Positions 28,008 to 37,047 of a DNA stretch of 64,000 bases are shown one piece after another. Both the position numbers and the translations under genes were made by a program. The stretch spans positions 186,001 through 250,000 of the forward strand of contig JAUICG010000003.1 in the NCBI GenBank assembly GCA_030427485.1. The letters run 5' to 3'. Below the pieces are notes generated by a model that was given only the letters and a program-made list of their open reading frames with translations, made no database searches and was not told where the DNA came from. Numbering within the stretch: the stretch's first letter is position 1; the number at the start of each line of letters is the position of its first letter. The DNA comes from Gammaproteobacteria bacterium. Lineage in GTDB: Bacteria > Pseudomonadota > Gammaproteobacteria > Pseudomonadales > Halieaceae.

Positions 28008-28376
28008 GTGCTTGATGACAATTCCTACCTGCTGGCGATTTACGTATATGTGGGCGCGGCCTCGGTGATGTTGCTCTACCTGGCATGGTGGCTCAGCCGG
28101 CACTGGCGAGCGGGGTGGGTGTCGCTGGTGGTTTTGCTGGCGGCGGCGCTGTTGTTGACGCCTGCCTATCCCAAGGCGGGTGTTTCAACCATGGCGCCCG
28201 CGCTGATCGTGGCGATGTTCCAGATTGCGACGCAGGACATTGAGGCGGCGAAGCACGCGCTGCGTCCGCTGGTTTTTATGTCGGGTATGGCGATGGTGAT
28301 TACCCTGCTGCTCAATATGACCGTTTTTCGCTGGAGCAGGGCCCGCAAGGCACGTGTGCAGTCACGGGAAACATAA
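28008..28376 (+). CDS. Small membrane protein, unknown
   Basis: 122 residues from GTG 28008, with GGAGAG seven bases upstream overlapping the ycgN stop region. Three hydrophobic helices are visible (about 9-27, 37-55 and 85-104), with a short basic C-terminus (WSRARKARVQSRET). No motif or family is recognised. Its position at the end of the rnd-ycgL-ycgN set suggests co-expression, nothing more. Confidence 0.7.
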   Translation: MLDDNSYLLAIYVYVGAASVMLLYLAWWLSRHWRAGWVSLVVLLAAALLLTPAYPKAGVSTMAPALIVAMFQIATQDIEAAKHALRPLVFMSGMAMVITLLLNMTVFRWSRARKARVQSRET

Positions 28377-28497
28377 TCCTGAGACCGGTTAGGGGGTATC
28401 TTTATTCCGTGGCTGCGCAACGGCTGGCAGTATTGATAAGCCGGTCGCCAATCTGTACCCTGCTTTCTTTTACGAATACAACTGAGTGAAACGCAAT

Positions 28498-29343
28498 ATG
28501 AAATTTCAAGGCACCGATCGATACGTCGCCACGGATGATCTACGGATGGCAGTCAATGCAGCGGTGGCGCTCGAACGGCCGCTGTTGATAAAAGGCGAAC
28601 CCGGAACGGGTAAAACCATGTTGGCGGAGGAGGTGGCCCAGGGGCTGGGGAAGCGGCTGATTCAGTGGCATATCAAATCAACGACCAAGGCGCAGCAGGG
28701 CCTGTATGAATATGATGCGGTTTCCCGGCTGCGTGACTCCCAACTCGGTGACGAGAAAGTGCACGATATCGCCAATTACATCAAGCGCGGTAAATTGTGG
28801 GAGGCCTTTGAATCGGAAGAGCAGGTAGTACTGCTGATTGACGAGGTCGACAAGGCTGACATCGAGTTTCCCAATGACCTGTTGGTGGAACTGGATCGCA
28901 TGGAGTTCTTCGTCTACGAGACGGGTGAGACCATCAAGGCCAGGAAACGTCCCATTATCATCATCACCAGTAACAATGAGAAGGAGTTGCCCGACGCGTT
29001 CCTGCGTCGCTGCTTCTTCCACTTCATCAATTTTCCCGACCGCGATACCATGCGCGAAATTGTCAATGTGCATTATCCCAATATCGCCAATGCACTGGTT
29101 CAGGAAGCCATGGAAGTCTTTTTCGATGTGCGCTCCATACCCGGCTTGAAGAAGAAGCCCTCTACGTCCGAGTTAATCGACTGGTTGAAGTTGTTGATGG
29201 CTGACGATATCCCCGACGAGATTCTCACCAACCGTGATCCCAGCAAGGCGATACCCCCGTTGTATGGTGCGCTGCTGAAAAACGAGCAGGATGTTCATTT
29301 GCTGGAGCGGCTGGCATTTATGCACCGCCGTGAATCCCGCTAA
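28498..29343 (+). CDS. MoxR-family AAA+ ATPase
   Basis: 281 residues from ATG 28498; a GTG 12 bases earlier is less likely. Walker A is GEPGTGKT, Walker B VVLLIDEVDKAD, with the sensor-1 ITSNNEKELPDAFLRRCF arginine-finger segment. Known: MoxR ATPases work with von Willebrand A proteins as chaperones in metal-cofactor insertion or assembly of complexes (methanol dehydrogenase, CO dehydrogenase, nitric oxide reductase, RavA). The VWA partner gene starts 32 bases downstream. Confidence 0.9.
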   Translation: MKFQGTDRYVATDDLRMAVNAAVALERPLLIKGEPGTGKTMLAEEVAQGLGKRLIQWHIKSTTKAQQGLYEYDAVSRLRDSQLGDEKVHDIANYIKRGKLWEAFESEEQVVLLIDEVDKADIEFPNDLLVELDRMEFFVYETGETIKARKRPIIIITSNNEKELPDAFLRRCFFHFINFPDRDTMREIVNVHYPNIANALVQEAMEVFFDVRSIPGLKKKPSTSELIDWLKLLMADDIPDEILTNRDPSKAIPPLYGALLKNEQDVHLLERLAFMHRRESR

Positions 29344-29375
29344 CGGGGAGCAGGTGCGATCGCTCTGGAGCCTAC

Positions 29376-30551
29376 ATGCTGATTAATTTTTTTCATGGAC
29401 TCAAGGATGCCGGCGTTCCTGTCACGACACGGGAACTGCTCGACCTGATGGAGGGCCTGAAGCAACATGTCGTGTTCGCCAACATCGATGAGTTTTACTA
29501 CTTCAGCCGTACCTGCATGGTCAAGGACGAGAAGTACTTTGATCGTTTCGATCGCGCATTCGGCCTGCATTTCAAGGAACTCGAGGCGCTGGACGACATC
29601 ATCGAGGCGTTGATTCCGGACGACTGGTTGCGCTCAGAGTTCCTTAAAAATCTCACGGAGGAGGAGAAAGCCAAGATCGAATCCCTCGGCGGCCTTGAAA
29701 AACTGATTGAGGAATTCAAGAAACGACTGGAAGAGCAGAAGGAACGGCACGAGGGGGGTAACAAGTGGGTCGGTACCGGTGGAACCTCGCCTTTTGGTCA
29801 GGAAGGTTACCACCCGGAAGGTATCCGCGTCGGCCCCAACGGGCGCAACAAGAAAGCGGTCAAGGTCTGGGACAAGCGCGAGTTCAAAAACCTGGACGAC
29901 AGCGTGCAACTGGGAACCCGCAATATAAAGATAGCGATGCGACGCCTGCGCAAGTTTGCCCGCACCGGTGCGGCGGATGAACTGGACCTCGATGACACGA
30001 TCAGTTCCACGGCTCGAAATGCGGGTTTGCTGGATATCAAAATGGTGCCCGAGCGGCACAACGCGGTGAAGGTGCTGCTGTTTCTGGATGTCGGCGGGTC
30101 CATGGATCCACATGTGAAAGTGTGTGAGGAGTTGTTCTCGGCGGCGCGCAGCGAGTTCAAGCACCTGAAGAGTTTTTATTTTCACAACTTCCTGTACGAA
30201 AGTGTCTGGACCAATAACATCCGACGCCACAATGAGCGCACCCAGGTGCTCGATATACTCCACAAGTACAGCCACGACTATAAAATTGTCTTCGTGGGTG
30301 ATGCGTCGATGTCACCCTATGAAATTGTGCAGCCAGGTGGCTCTGTGGAGCACTGGAATGAAGAATCCGGCGAAGTATGGATGCGGCGCATCCAGGACGT
30401 CTACGACAAGGTGATCTGGCTGAACCCGGTACCTGAAGAGGATTGGCAGTACACGCAGTCGGTGGCAATTACCAGTCAACTCATGGAAGGGCATATGTAC
30501 CCGCTGACCCTGGCGGGTATGGAAGAGGGCATGTCCTACCTTTCCAGATAG
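29376..30551 (+). CDS. VWA domain-containing CoxE-like protein
   Basis: 391 residues. The C-terminal von Willebrand A domain begins near residue 225 with VKVLLFLDVGGSMDPHVKVC. This holds a DxGxS form of the MIDAS motif; the usual DxSxS has a glycine in the middle position. The N-terminal half is helical with a basic, glycine-rich linker (HEGGNKWVGTGGTSPFGQ). It is the partner of the preceding MoxR ATPase. The client complex is not encoded nearby. The 3' end overlaps the convergent methyltransferase by 16 bases. Confidence 0.88.
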   Translation: MLINFFHGLKDAGVPVTTRELLDLMEGLKQHVVFANIDEFYYFSRTCMVKDEKYFDRFDRAFGLHFKELEALDDIIEALIPDDWLRSEFLKNLTEEEKAKIESLGGLEKLIEEFKKRLEEQKERHEGGNKWVGTGGTSPFGQEGYHPEGIRVGPNGRNKKAVKVWDKREFKNLDDSVQLGTRNIKIAMRRLRKFARTGAADELDLDDTISSTARNAGLLDIKMVPERHNAVKVLLFLDVGGSMDPHVKVCEELFSAARSEFKHLKSFYFHNFLYESVWTNNIRRHNERTQVLDILHKYSHDYKIVFVGDASMSPYEIVQPGGSVEHWNEESGEVWMRRIQDVYDKVIWLNPVPEEDWQYTQSVAITSQLMEGHMYPLTLAGMEEGMSYLSR

Positions 30552-31312
30552 GTACCGTAGGCGATCAGGCTCGCGGTAACGGCCACATTAAGTGACTCGA
30601 CGCCGTTGCACATGGGAATTGCCAACTGTACGTCCGCCACCGCGCTGACCGACGCACTGACGCCATCTGTTTCATTGCCCAGTACATAGACCGTGAATTC
30701 CCCTGCCTGGTGCCGGAAGAAGGAATCCGGCGAAGCCGAGTTCAGTGTGCATACCTGCGCACCGTGTGCTTTGCACTGACTGAGCGCTTCTGGCAGGGCG
30801 GTACACAACAGCAGTGGTGCGCGGAACAGCGTGCCGGCGCTGGCTTTGATGGCCAGTGGCCCCAGGGCGGCGGAGCCTTTGCGCGGCAGGAGTATGCCGT
30901 CAATCGAGCCCGCTGCCGCCGAGCGGATGATCATGCCGAGGTTCTGCGGGTTGGTGATGCCGTCCAGTGCGAGCAGGCGACGCGGCCGCTGCGACGGCTC
31001 GCTAAGGTAAGCGGCCAGATCTCGAAAAGAGGGGCAAACGACATCAACGGCCACGCCCTGGTCCTGCCTGCCGTTGCGTGATATGCGTGCCAGCTCCTCG
31101 CGGCTGTGCATTTTGACCGGTACGCCCAGTTGGCGGGCGCGCTCTTTTATCCGGGCGATGATCCCGGTGTCCCGGTTGCTGTCTGCGAGATGGACGGCGT
31201 GGCATACCAGTGTATCGTCCTGCAGGATTTCCAGCACGGGGTTGCGACCGTAGGCCGTCAGTACTTTATCGAAAAAGGCTTTTTTTTCGCGGTAAGCAGG
31301 GGAGTCGGTCAT
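30536..31312 (-). CDS. TrmH/SpoU-family RNA 2'-O-methyltransferase
   Basis: 258 residues. The SPOUT knot motifs are clear: LALDGITNPQNLGMIIRSAAA (motif 1), YVLGNETDGVS (motif 2) and IPMCNGVESLNVAVTASLIAY (motif 3). An N-terminal L30e-like substrate-binding domain (residues 1-95) makes it RlmB/TrmH-group. Known members methylate rRNA or tRNA riboses. The exact target site cannot be read from sequence. Its stop lies inside the end of the convergent VWA gene. Confidence 0.85.
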   Translation of the reverse strand: MTDSPAYREKKAFFDKVLTAYGRNPVLEILQDDTLVCHAVHLADSNRDTGIIARIKERARQLGVPVKMHSREELARISRNGRQDQGVAVDVVCPSFRDLAAYLSEPSQRPRRLLALDGITNPQNLGMIIRSAAAGSIDGILLPRKGSAALGPLAIKASAGTLFRAPLLLCTALPEALSQCKAHGAQVCTLNSASPDSFFRHQAGEFTVYVLGNETDGVSASVSAVADVQLAIPMCNGVESLNVAVTASLIAYGTYLER

Positions 31313-31330
31313 GGGTGGCAGTGTATGAAC

Positions 31331-32236
31331 TCAGCCGACCGCATTCCTGCCGCGAGCAAGTGCGGTCACCCTGTCGGCGGACTCCTTCATACGCGCCGCA
31401 ATCTCTTCAATCTGCGACCCGCTGATCGGCTTCTCTATCGAGCCGGCGACGAAGCACATGACCGGGAGATCCTTGAATGCGAACACGGGTACGGTGATGG
31501 TACTGACGTCGTACCGTCCCTTGGGATCGACCCTGTCGAGGTGGTAATGCTCATCGCATAAATCGTGTTGATACTTGCCTGCCGCCTCATCCAGCTCAAT
31601 CAGGCTCCAGGAGTTGTGAATTCGCGACAATTCGGCCCACAGGTTGGCCTCGGTTTGTGTTTTCAGGGTGACTTCAAACCCGCGGGCGCGGATGGCGATC
31701 AGTGATACACGCAGTTTCTGGTCCAGTTTTTCATTGTATTCCCCGCGTGATTCGTGGGCCCGCGTGAGCCACTCTTCGAGGTAGCGCGCATCGGAAAATG
31801 CCGTGAAGCAGGCCGCGACCGGCGCGGTATTGGGGAGACGCAGTCCGAGTTGGAAGGAGCTCATCAGTGGTGTCGCGCGGCCGTAGAGCGCCAGCAGGAC
31901 CTGGTGCAATTTGGACCGCCCGGTTACGGCGAAGCCTATGCCGAGGTCAGTTTGCAGCGCCTCGAGCTCCGGGCGCGCGTACTCGAGAACAGGGAACTGA
32001 GCGAAGGCGGCGTTGCCGGCGGCGATAATGGAGGGGCCCAGTCTGTAGGCCTTGGTCTTGGGGTGTTGCACAAGAAAACCGTAATTGGCCATCGTGGTGA
32101 GGATGGCGTGGCAGGTGGCCTTGTTCAGGTTCAGTCTCCGCGTCATCTCGGTGAGGCCGAACGCCTGGTGGGGATTGGCCATCAACAGGTCCAGGATGGC
32201 CAGTGCGCGTGCGGTAGGTTGGGAAAAAAGTGCCAC
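31331..32236 (-). CDS. IclR-family transcriptional regulator
   Basis: 301 residues. The winged helix-turn-helix is at residues about 14-75 (ILDLLMANPHQAFGLTEMTRRLNLNKATCHAILTTM). The C-terminal effector domain follows, with the GPSIIAAGNAAF and VFAFKDLPVMCFVAGS regions. IclR proteins often control aromatic or short-chain acid catabolism, but no such operon is adjacent. Its upstream region holds the large inverted repeat. Confidence 0.9.
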   Translation of the reverse strand: MALFSQPTARALAILDLLMANPHQAFGLTEMTRRLNLNKATCHAILTTMANYGFLVQHPKTKAYRLGPSIIAAGNAAFAQFPVLEYARPELEALQTDLGIGFAVTGRSKLHQVLLALYGRATPLMSSFQLGLRLPNTAPVAACFTAFSDARYLEEWLTRAHESRGEYNEKLDQKLRVSLIAIRARGFEVTLKTQTEANLWAELSRIHNSWSLIELDEAAGKYQHDLCDEHYHLDRVDPKGRYDVSTITVPVFAFKDLPVMCFVAGSIEKPISGSQIEEIAARMKESADRVTALARGRNAVG

Positions 32237-32615
32237 TCGTGATCTCCGGTGGGGCAGTTCAGGTTGTGCTGGCCCAGGGTGCTATTGCGGTATATATTGT
32301 TGTACTTGGCCCGGCATATTACCGTCTGCGGGCACAGAAGTTCAAGTGTTACCGGCGCCGGATAGTGGCCCAGTTTGAAATTTGGTGCGTGTCGAGAGCC
32401 TGGGAGCCAGAGTGGCGGTCGGGACCGTGTGGCGACAGGACGTCGCCACTCGAGCCTGCACATGGATGTGCGCTTTTTGGCGAGTCCCGACCGCCACTCT
32501 GGCTCCCAGGCTCGTGCAATGAAATTTCAAACTGGGCCACTATCCGGCGCCGGGCTGACGCTTGCTGCGGATAGGCGCCTGGCGCATGCAGGTACACGGG
32601 AGAACGGGAGGAACA
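32237..32615. other. 379-base gap dominated by a large inverted repeat
   Basis: Between the divergent IclR and glutaredoxin-like genes. Roughly 32237-32351 should contain the iclR promoter, including an AT-rich TATATATT stretch at 32291-32298. From 32352 to 32553 an inverted-repeat element fills the space. 32554-32615 leads into the next gene. Open frames inside the repeat are mirror images of each other and not genes. Confidence 0.8.
32352..32553. repeat. 202-bp inverted-repeat element with bipartite arms
   Basis: The outer arms of 32 bases (32352-32383 and 32522-32553) are perfect reverse complements, ending in the palindrome CCGGCGCCGG. After a short unpaired stretch, inner arms of 30 bases (32396-32425 and 32484-32513) are again perfect. 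The 58-base centre holds two small hairpins: GTGGCGAC/GTCGCCAC (32429-32449) and GCACA/TGTGC (32458-32471). It has no coding capacity. It resembles a non-autonomous palindromic element or a structured RNA gene. No flanking direct duplication is obvious at its ends. Confidence 0.9.
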
Positions 32616-32855
32616 TTGAGACTATTCCGGCTTTATGGCACCGAAGCCTGCCATTTGTGCGAAATAGCGGAGGGCATGATAGCCGCTGAACTCGGCAGCC
32701 ACGACGACATCACTTGCGAACAGGTGGATATCGCGGGGTCGGATGCGCTGTTCGAGCGCTACGGCCTGCGTATTCCCGTGCTACAGCACCCGGACCGGCG
32801 AGAACTCGACTGGCCTTTCACCGCTGCGGAATTGCGGGGGTTCCTGGCGTCCTGA
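32616..32855 (+). CDS. Glutaredoxin-like protein (DUF836 type)
   Basis: 79 residues from TTG 32616, which follows GGGAGG at five bases; a longer frame exists from 32562 but without a ribosome site. The protein is a short thioredoxin fold: RLFRLYGTEACHLCEIAE with a CHLC redox pair near residues 12-15, then the cis-proline region YGLRIPVLQHP. Such proteins are found widely in gammaproteobacteria without a named partner. It starts about 60 bases after the large inverted repeat and converges on the universal stress protein. Confidence 0.8.
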   Translation: MRLFRLYGTEACHLCEIAEGMIAAELGSHDDITCEQVDIAGSDALFERYGLRIPVLQHPDRRELDWPFTAAELRGFLAS

Positions 32856-32869
32856 ATACGGGGCGGGAC

Positions 32870-33304
32870 TTACTTCCCGACGCGTACTGCGAGCACGTCG
32901 CAACTCGCGCCGTGCAGGACGCCGTTTGCGGTGGAACCCATCAGTAGCGCAAGACCGTGGCGACCATGGCTGCCGATCACAATCAGGTCGGTACCCAGTT
33001 CCTTCGCGGTACCGTGTATTTCGACTTCCGGTTTGCCGAGCACGATGGATTGATGCTGCTCGTCGACATTGTGCTTCGCTGCGAAACGGCGCATTTGCTG
33101 GGTGGCCTGCTGATGAATCTCTTCCTGTATCCCGGAGAAATCCATCGGGATATCACCGCCGTAGGCGAAACTGAGCGGCTCGATCACGTGGATGAGGTGC
33201 AATTCCGCCCCGTGGGCATCGGCGAGGGCTCGCGCGCGCTGCACTACCTGGGTTGAGTCCTCGCTGAGGTCGATCGCAACCAGAATTTTTTGGTACTGGG
33301 CCAT
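32870..33304 (-). CDS. Universal stress protein UspA family
   Basis: 144 residues from ATG 33304, with GGAG seven bases upstream. It has one Usp domain: the N-terminal KILVAIDLSEDS and the ATP-binding G-x2-G-x9-G(S/T) motif in VIGSHGRHGLALLMGSTANGVL. It is cytosolic and probably induced under starvation or stress. It converges on the glutaredoxin-like gene, with 14 bases between their stops. Confidence 0.93.
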   Translation of the reverse strand: MAQYQKILVAIDLSEDSTQVVQRARALADAHGAELHLIHVIEPLSFAYGGDIPMDFSGIQEEIHQQATQQMRRFAAKHNVDEQHQSIVLGKPEVEIHGTAKELGTDLIVIGSHGRHGLALLMGSTANGVLHGASCDVLAVRVGK

Positions 33305-33424
33305 AAGGGTGCTCCATCTCGTAAGCTCTGCCGCCATTTATAGCATAGAATGCCCTGCGGGCAACCAACAGCCGGGCGGGTTGTGCCGAAGATGCCATTG
33401 ACTTGACCTGAATCAGGTAGACGC

Positions 33425-33889
33425 ATGCAGACATTCCTGTTGATAGCACTGGTGATTGCAATTGCGTTAGCGCCGCTTGTGCAGTTTTTGCCCAGCAAGC
33501 GCCAGCGTGAAGTGGCCGGGCTGCGCGAATATGCGGCGCTACACGGCCTGTTTGTCGAATTTCGCCATGTCCCGGCCCCCGGCAGGGTGTCAGAACCTGC
33601 GCGGCCGGAGCCGCTGAGCGATCTCATTTACTACGGCAAGCGAATACCCTCGAGCCGCGCCGGCGGGGTAGAATCCGCGGCATGGCGTCGGGACGGCGGG
33701 GACTGGCGCAGCATTGGCCGAAGGCTTCCGGCGCCGGCGCCGCTGCGGGAATTGTCCATTGACGTGGTCGCTGCCAGCGTCGATCAATTCAGCTGCGGTG
33801 TGTACTGGCGGGAGACGGAGGGAGAAGCGGCGGTGGAGCAGATACGGCAGGTTCTGGAGCGCTGGTGTGCATCACTTGTAGACAGATGA
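33425..33889 (+). CDS. Conserved hypothetical, one N-terminal membrane helix
   Basis: 154 residues: an N-terminal transmembrane helix (QTFLLIALVIAIALAPLVQFLP) followed by a soluble part with charged residues and a single cysteine (FSCGVYW). I recall similarly placed, unnamed genes next to topA in Pseudomonas, but cannot check. No motif gives a function. It starts ATG 33425. Its stop is about 105 bases before topA, whose own promoter lies in that gap. Confidence 0.65.
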   Translation: MQTFLLIALVIAIALAPLVQFLPSKRQREVAGLREYAALHGLFVEFRHVPAPGRVSEPARPEPLSDLIYYGKRIPSSRAGGVESAAWRRDGGDWRSIGRRLPAPAPLRELSIDVVAASVDQFSCGVYWRETEGEAAVEQIRQVLERWCASLVDR

Positions 33890-33902
33890 TCGGTATTTTT
33901 TC

Positions 33903-33931
33903 TTGACCCCGGCGGCTTAGCAACATATATA
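33903..33931 (+). promoter_or_regulatory. Sigma70-type promoter of topA
   Basis: TTGACC (33903-33908), 17 bases and TATATA (33926-33931) lie about 65 bases before the topA start. Known: topA promoters in other bacteria respond to supercoiling. The hexamers match consensus well (five of six for each region). Confidence 0.6.
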
Positions 33932-33994
33932 TGCCCCTTTTTTTGCGCACTTCGCCAGCGTGATTGACTATTTTTGCATGTAAGAAAGGAGTTT

Positions 33995-36652
33995 ATGGGT
34001 AAATCACTGGTTATCGTGGAGTCTCCCGCCAAGGCCAAGACCATCAACAAGTACCTCGGCCCGGACTTCATCGTAAAATCGAGTATCGGTCACATACGGG
34101 ATCTTCCCACTTCCGGCAGCGGCGCCAACAAGGCCGATCCGAAGGAGCGCGCCGCGCAGGCCGCGCGTACGCGGAAAATGGGCCCGAAGCAAAAAGCGGA
34201 ATACAAGAAAGAGAATGCGCGCAAGCAACTGGTCAGGCGGATGGGAATCGATCCTGACAACGGTTGGACGGCGGATTACCAGGTCCTGCCGGGCAAGGAG
34301 AAAGTGGTCAGCGAACTGAGCAAACTGGCCGCGAATTCCGATGCGATCTATCTGGCAACTGACCTTGACCGCGAGGGAGAAGCCATCGCGTGGCATTTGA
34401 AAGAGGCGATCGGCGGTGATCCGGGCCGCTACCAGCGGGTGGTATTCAACGAAATCACCAAGAAAGCCATTACAGAGGCATTTCAGGAGCCCGCAAAGCT
34501 GGACATGGATCGGGTCAATGCCCAGCAGGCGCGCCGCTTCCTGGACAGGGTGGTCGGTTTTATGGTGTCGCCCCTGTTGTGGGCCAAGGTTGCCAGGGGT
34601 TTGTCCGCCGGTCGGGTGCAATCGGTCGCGGTGCGCCTTATCGTCGAGCGCGAGCGCGAGATTCGCGCCTTTGTGCCTGAGGAATACTGGGAGATACACG
34701 CAGACCTTGCAACCGCGAAAGGGGAGGACATCCGCTTTCAGGTTCGCAAGCAGAACGGCAAGGAGTTTCGGCCGGGAGAGGAAACCGCGGCCATGGAGGC
34801 AGTGGCGGTATTGCAGAAACTGCCTTACCTGGTCAGCAAGCGCGAAGACAAGCCCACCCGGTCCAAGGCGCCGGCCCCCTTCATAACCTCCACGCTGCAG
34901 CAGGCGGCGAGCACCCGGCTCGGCTTCAGCGTGAAGAAAACCATGATGATGGCACAGCGCTTGTACGAGGCGGGATATATCACCTATATGCGTACCGACT
35001 CGACAAACCTGAGTGCCGATGCCGTGCAGGCGTGCCACTCGTACATCAAAGACAACTTTCCAAAGCAGTACCTGCTCGACAAACCGCGCTTGTTTTCCTC
35101 CAAAGAGGGCGCCCAGGAAGCGCACGAAGCGATACGTCCCTCCGACGTCAACGTGCAGCAATCGGCGTTGAAAGGTATGGAGCGTGATGCCGAGCGACTG
35201 TACGAACTCATCTGGCGTCAGTTTGTAGCCGGACAAATGCCCGATGCGGAGTACATCTCCACCGTGGTAACGACGACAGCGGGCGATTACGAACTCAACG
35301 CCAAAGGCCGGATCATCCGCTTTGACGGCTACACACGGGTGCTGGCGCCCGCAACCCGTAAAAAGGAGGACGCTGTTCTGCCCGATGTGCAGGAGGGTGA
35401 GTCGCTCAACCTGCTGAAGCTGGAGCCGGCGCAGCACTTCACCAAGCCCGCGTCCCGTTACGGTGAAGCAAGCCTGGTGCGGGAATTGGAAAAGCGCGGC
35501 ATCGGTCGCCCTTCCACCTACGCGTCGATTATTTCGACAATTCAGGAACGCGGGTACGTGCGCCTGGAAAACAAGCGTTTCTATGCTGAGAAAATGGGGG
35601 ATATCGTCACCCAGCGTTTGCAGGGCAGTTTCAGCGACTTGCTGGACTACGGTTTTACCGCTTCGATGGAAAAACACCTGGACGAGGTTGCCCAGGGTCA
35701 ACTGGAATGGCATCAACTGCTGGACGACTTTTACGCTGAGTTCAGCGGTCTGCTGGAAAAGGCCGAGGAGGCCGAGCCCGTCGGGATGCAGCCGAACCAG
35801 CCGACGATGACGGACATAGAATGCACGACCTGCGGGCGGCCAATGCAGATCCGGACCGCCAGCACCGGCGTATTCCTGGGCTGTTCAGGGTATGCGCTGC
35901 CCCCTAAAGAGCGCTGCAAGACCACGCTCAACCTCACCCCCGGTGACGAGGCGATACGCGAGGACGCCGATGACGAAGCCGAGTCGCGCCTGTTGCGCAG
36001 CAAACACCGGTGTTCGCTCTGCAACACCGCCATGGACAGCTACCTGATCGATGAAAGCCGCAAACTGCACGTGTGTGGCAACAATCCTGACTGCCCGGGC
36101 TTTGAGGTGGAGCACGGCAAGTTCAAGATCAAGGGCTATGACGGCCCCACGCTCGAGTGCGACAAGTGCGGCGCTGAGATGCAGTTGAAGACCGGTCGTT
36201 TCGGCAAGTACTTCGGCTGCACTGCACAGGACTGCAAGAATACCCGCAAGTTGCTGCGCAACGGTGAGGCGGCACCGCCGAAGATGGAGCCGGTAGCAAT
36301 GCCTGAACTGCAATGCCTGAAAGTGGAGGATCACTACGTCTTGCGCGATGGTGCCGCTGGTCTTTTCCTGGCTGCCAGCCAGTTTCCGCGCAATCGGGAA
36401 ACGCGGGCGCCGCTGGTTACGGAACTACTGGCGCACCGGTCCGAGATCGATCCAAAGTATGCCTTTCTGTTCAGCGCGCCGACCGAGGATGATGACGGCA
36501 ACCCGACCCAGGTGCGGTTCAGTCGCAAATCAAAAGAACAGTATGTGATGACAGAGGTAGAGGGAAAAGCTACAGGCTGGAAGGCTTTGTACAGCAAGGG
36601 TAAATGGCATGTAGAGCCCGCAGCCACCAGGCGCGCGGCAAAAAAAGGCTGA
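33995..36652 (+). CDS. topA: DNA topoisomerase I
   Basis: 885 residues from ATG 33995, which follows AAAGGAG; the open frame from 33974 adds seven residues without support. A type IA enzyme that relaxes negative supercoils. The Toprim domain is at the N-terminus ([34 protein letters not shown]), and the active-site Tyr331 is in [12 protein letters not shown]. Three C4 zinc-ribbon segments follow ([10 protein letters not shown]...; [11 protein letters not shown]...[20 protein letters not shown]...CTAQDC). A C-terminal basic domain ends in AAKKG. The long antisense frame on the minus strand is a shadow. Confidence 0.97.
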   Translation: MGKSLVIVESPAKAKTINKYLGPDFIVKSSIGHIRDLPTSGSGANKADPKERAAQAARTRKMGPKQKAEYKKENARKQLVRRMGIDPDNGWTADYQVLPGKEKVVSELSKLAANSDAIYLATDLDREGEAIAWHLKEAIGGDPGRYQRVVFNEITKKAITEAFQEPAKLDMDRVNAQQARRFLDRVVGFMVSPLLWAKVARGLSAGRVQSVAVRLIVEREREIRAFVPEEYWEIHADLATAKGEDIRFQVRKQNGKEFRPGEETAAMEAVAVLQKLPYLVSKREDKPTRSKAPAPFITSTLQQAASTRLGFSVKKTMMMAQRLYEAGYITYMRTDSTNLSADAVQACHSYIKDNFPKQYLLDKPRLFSSKEGAQEAHEAIRPSDVNVQQSALKGMERDAERLYELIWRQFVAGQMPDAEYISTVVTTTAGDYELNAKGRIIRFDGYTRVLAPATRKKEDAVLPDVQEGESLNLLKLEPAQHFTKPASRYGEASLVRELEKRGIGRPSTYASIISTIQERGYVRLENKRFYAEKMGDIVTQRLQGSFSDLLDYGFTASMEKHLDEVAQGQLEWHQLLDDFYAEFSGLLEKAEEAEPVGMQPNQPTMTDIECTTCGRPMQIRTASTGVFLGCSGYALPPKERCKTTLNLTPGDEAIREDADDEAESRLLRSKHRCSLCNTAMDSYLIDESRKLHVCGNNPDCPGFEVEHGKFKIKGYDGPTLECDKCGAEMQLKTGRFGKYFGCTAQDCKNTRKLLRNGEAAPPKMEPVAMPELQCLKVEDHYVLRDGAAGLFLAASQFPRNRETRAPLVTELLAHRSEIDPKYAFLFSAPTEDDDGNPTQVRFSRKSKEQYVMTEVEGKATGWKALYSKGKWHVEPAATRRAAKKG

Positions 36653-36776
36653 AGATTTCCGGTGCGTGTCGTGATATGGCCTGGAAGTACATCGCAGTTC
36701 ACACTTTGAATTTTGTTCGTCCGCACGGCAACTGCTAGAATGCGGGGTGTCTGCCAACTGAACAGAGGTTAACTGA

Positions 36777-37022
36777 GTGGCCACATCCCTGCTGGAAATT
36801 GTCGATCGTGGAGACGGCGAAGTCGTCTTGCAACGTGCCGATAGCGATTCTGAACCCCTGCTGACTGTCAGCTTTTCCGACGAGGCGCGAATCTACATAT
36901 CTGACAATAGCCTGGAAGTCGCCAAGGCAATGATTCAGGCAGGTATCCAGGCCGCGGCGGTGATCCTCGAGCGGGGTGACGGTGGCGTGGAAGTACCGGA
37001 CCCACCGCGCATACTGCACTAG
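36777..37022 (+). CDS. Small conserved hypothetical between topA and lexA
   Basis: 81 residues from GTG 36777, after a GAGG element about ten bases before. Acidic, with no signal peptide or membrane helix: SLLEIVDRGDGEVVLQRADSD, then ARIYISDNSLEVAKAMIQAG. I recall a similarly sized gene at the same place in Pseudomonas, but cannot confirm. Function unknown. It converges on lexA across 25 bases. Confidence 0.75.
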   Translation: MATSLLEIVDRGDGEVVLQRADSDSEPLLTVSFSDEARIYISDNSLEVAKAMIQAGIQAAAVILERGDGGVEVPDPPRILH

Positions 37023-37047
37023 GGCCGGTCCACAGTGGGCCTCGGCG

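Noticed and set aside
32349..32689. Small frames on both strands within the large inverted repeat
   Set aside because: They mirror each other because the arms are reverse complements; coding is not supported.
34004..35716. 570-codon minus-strand frame inside topA
   Set aside because: It is antisense to conserved topA codons and arises from high G+C codon bias; no recognised domain.
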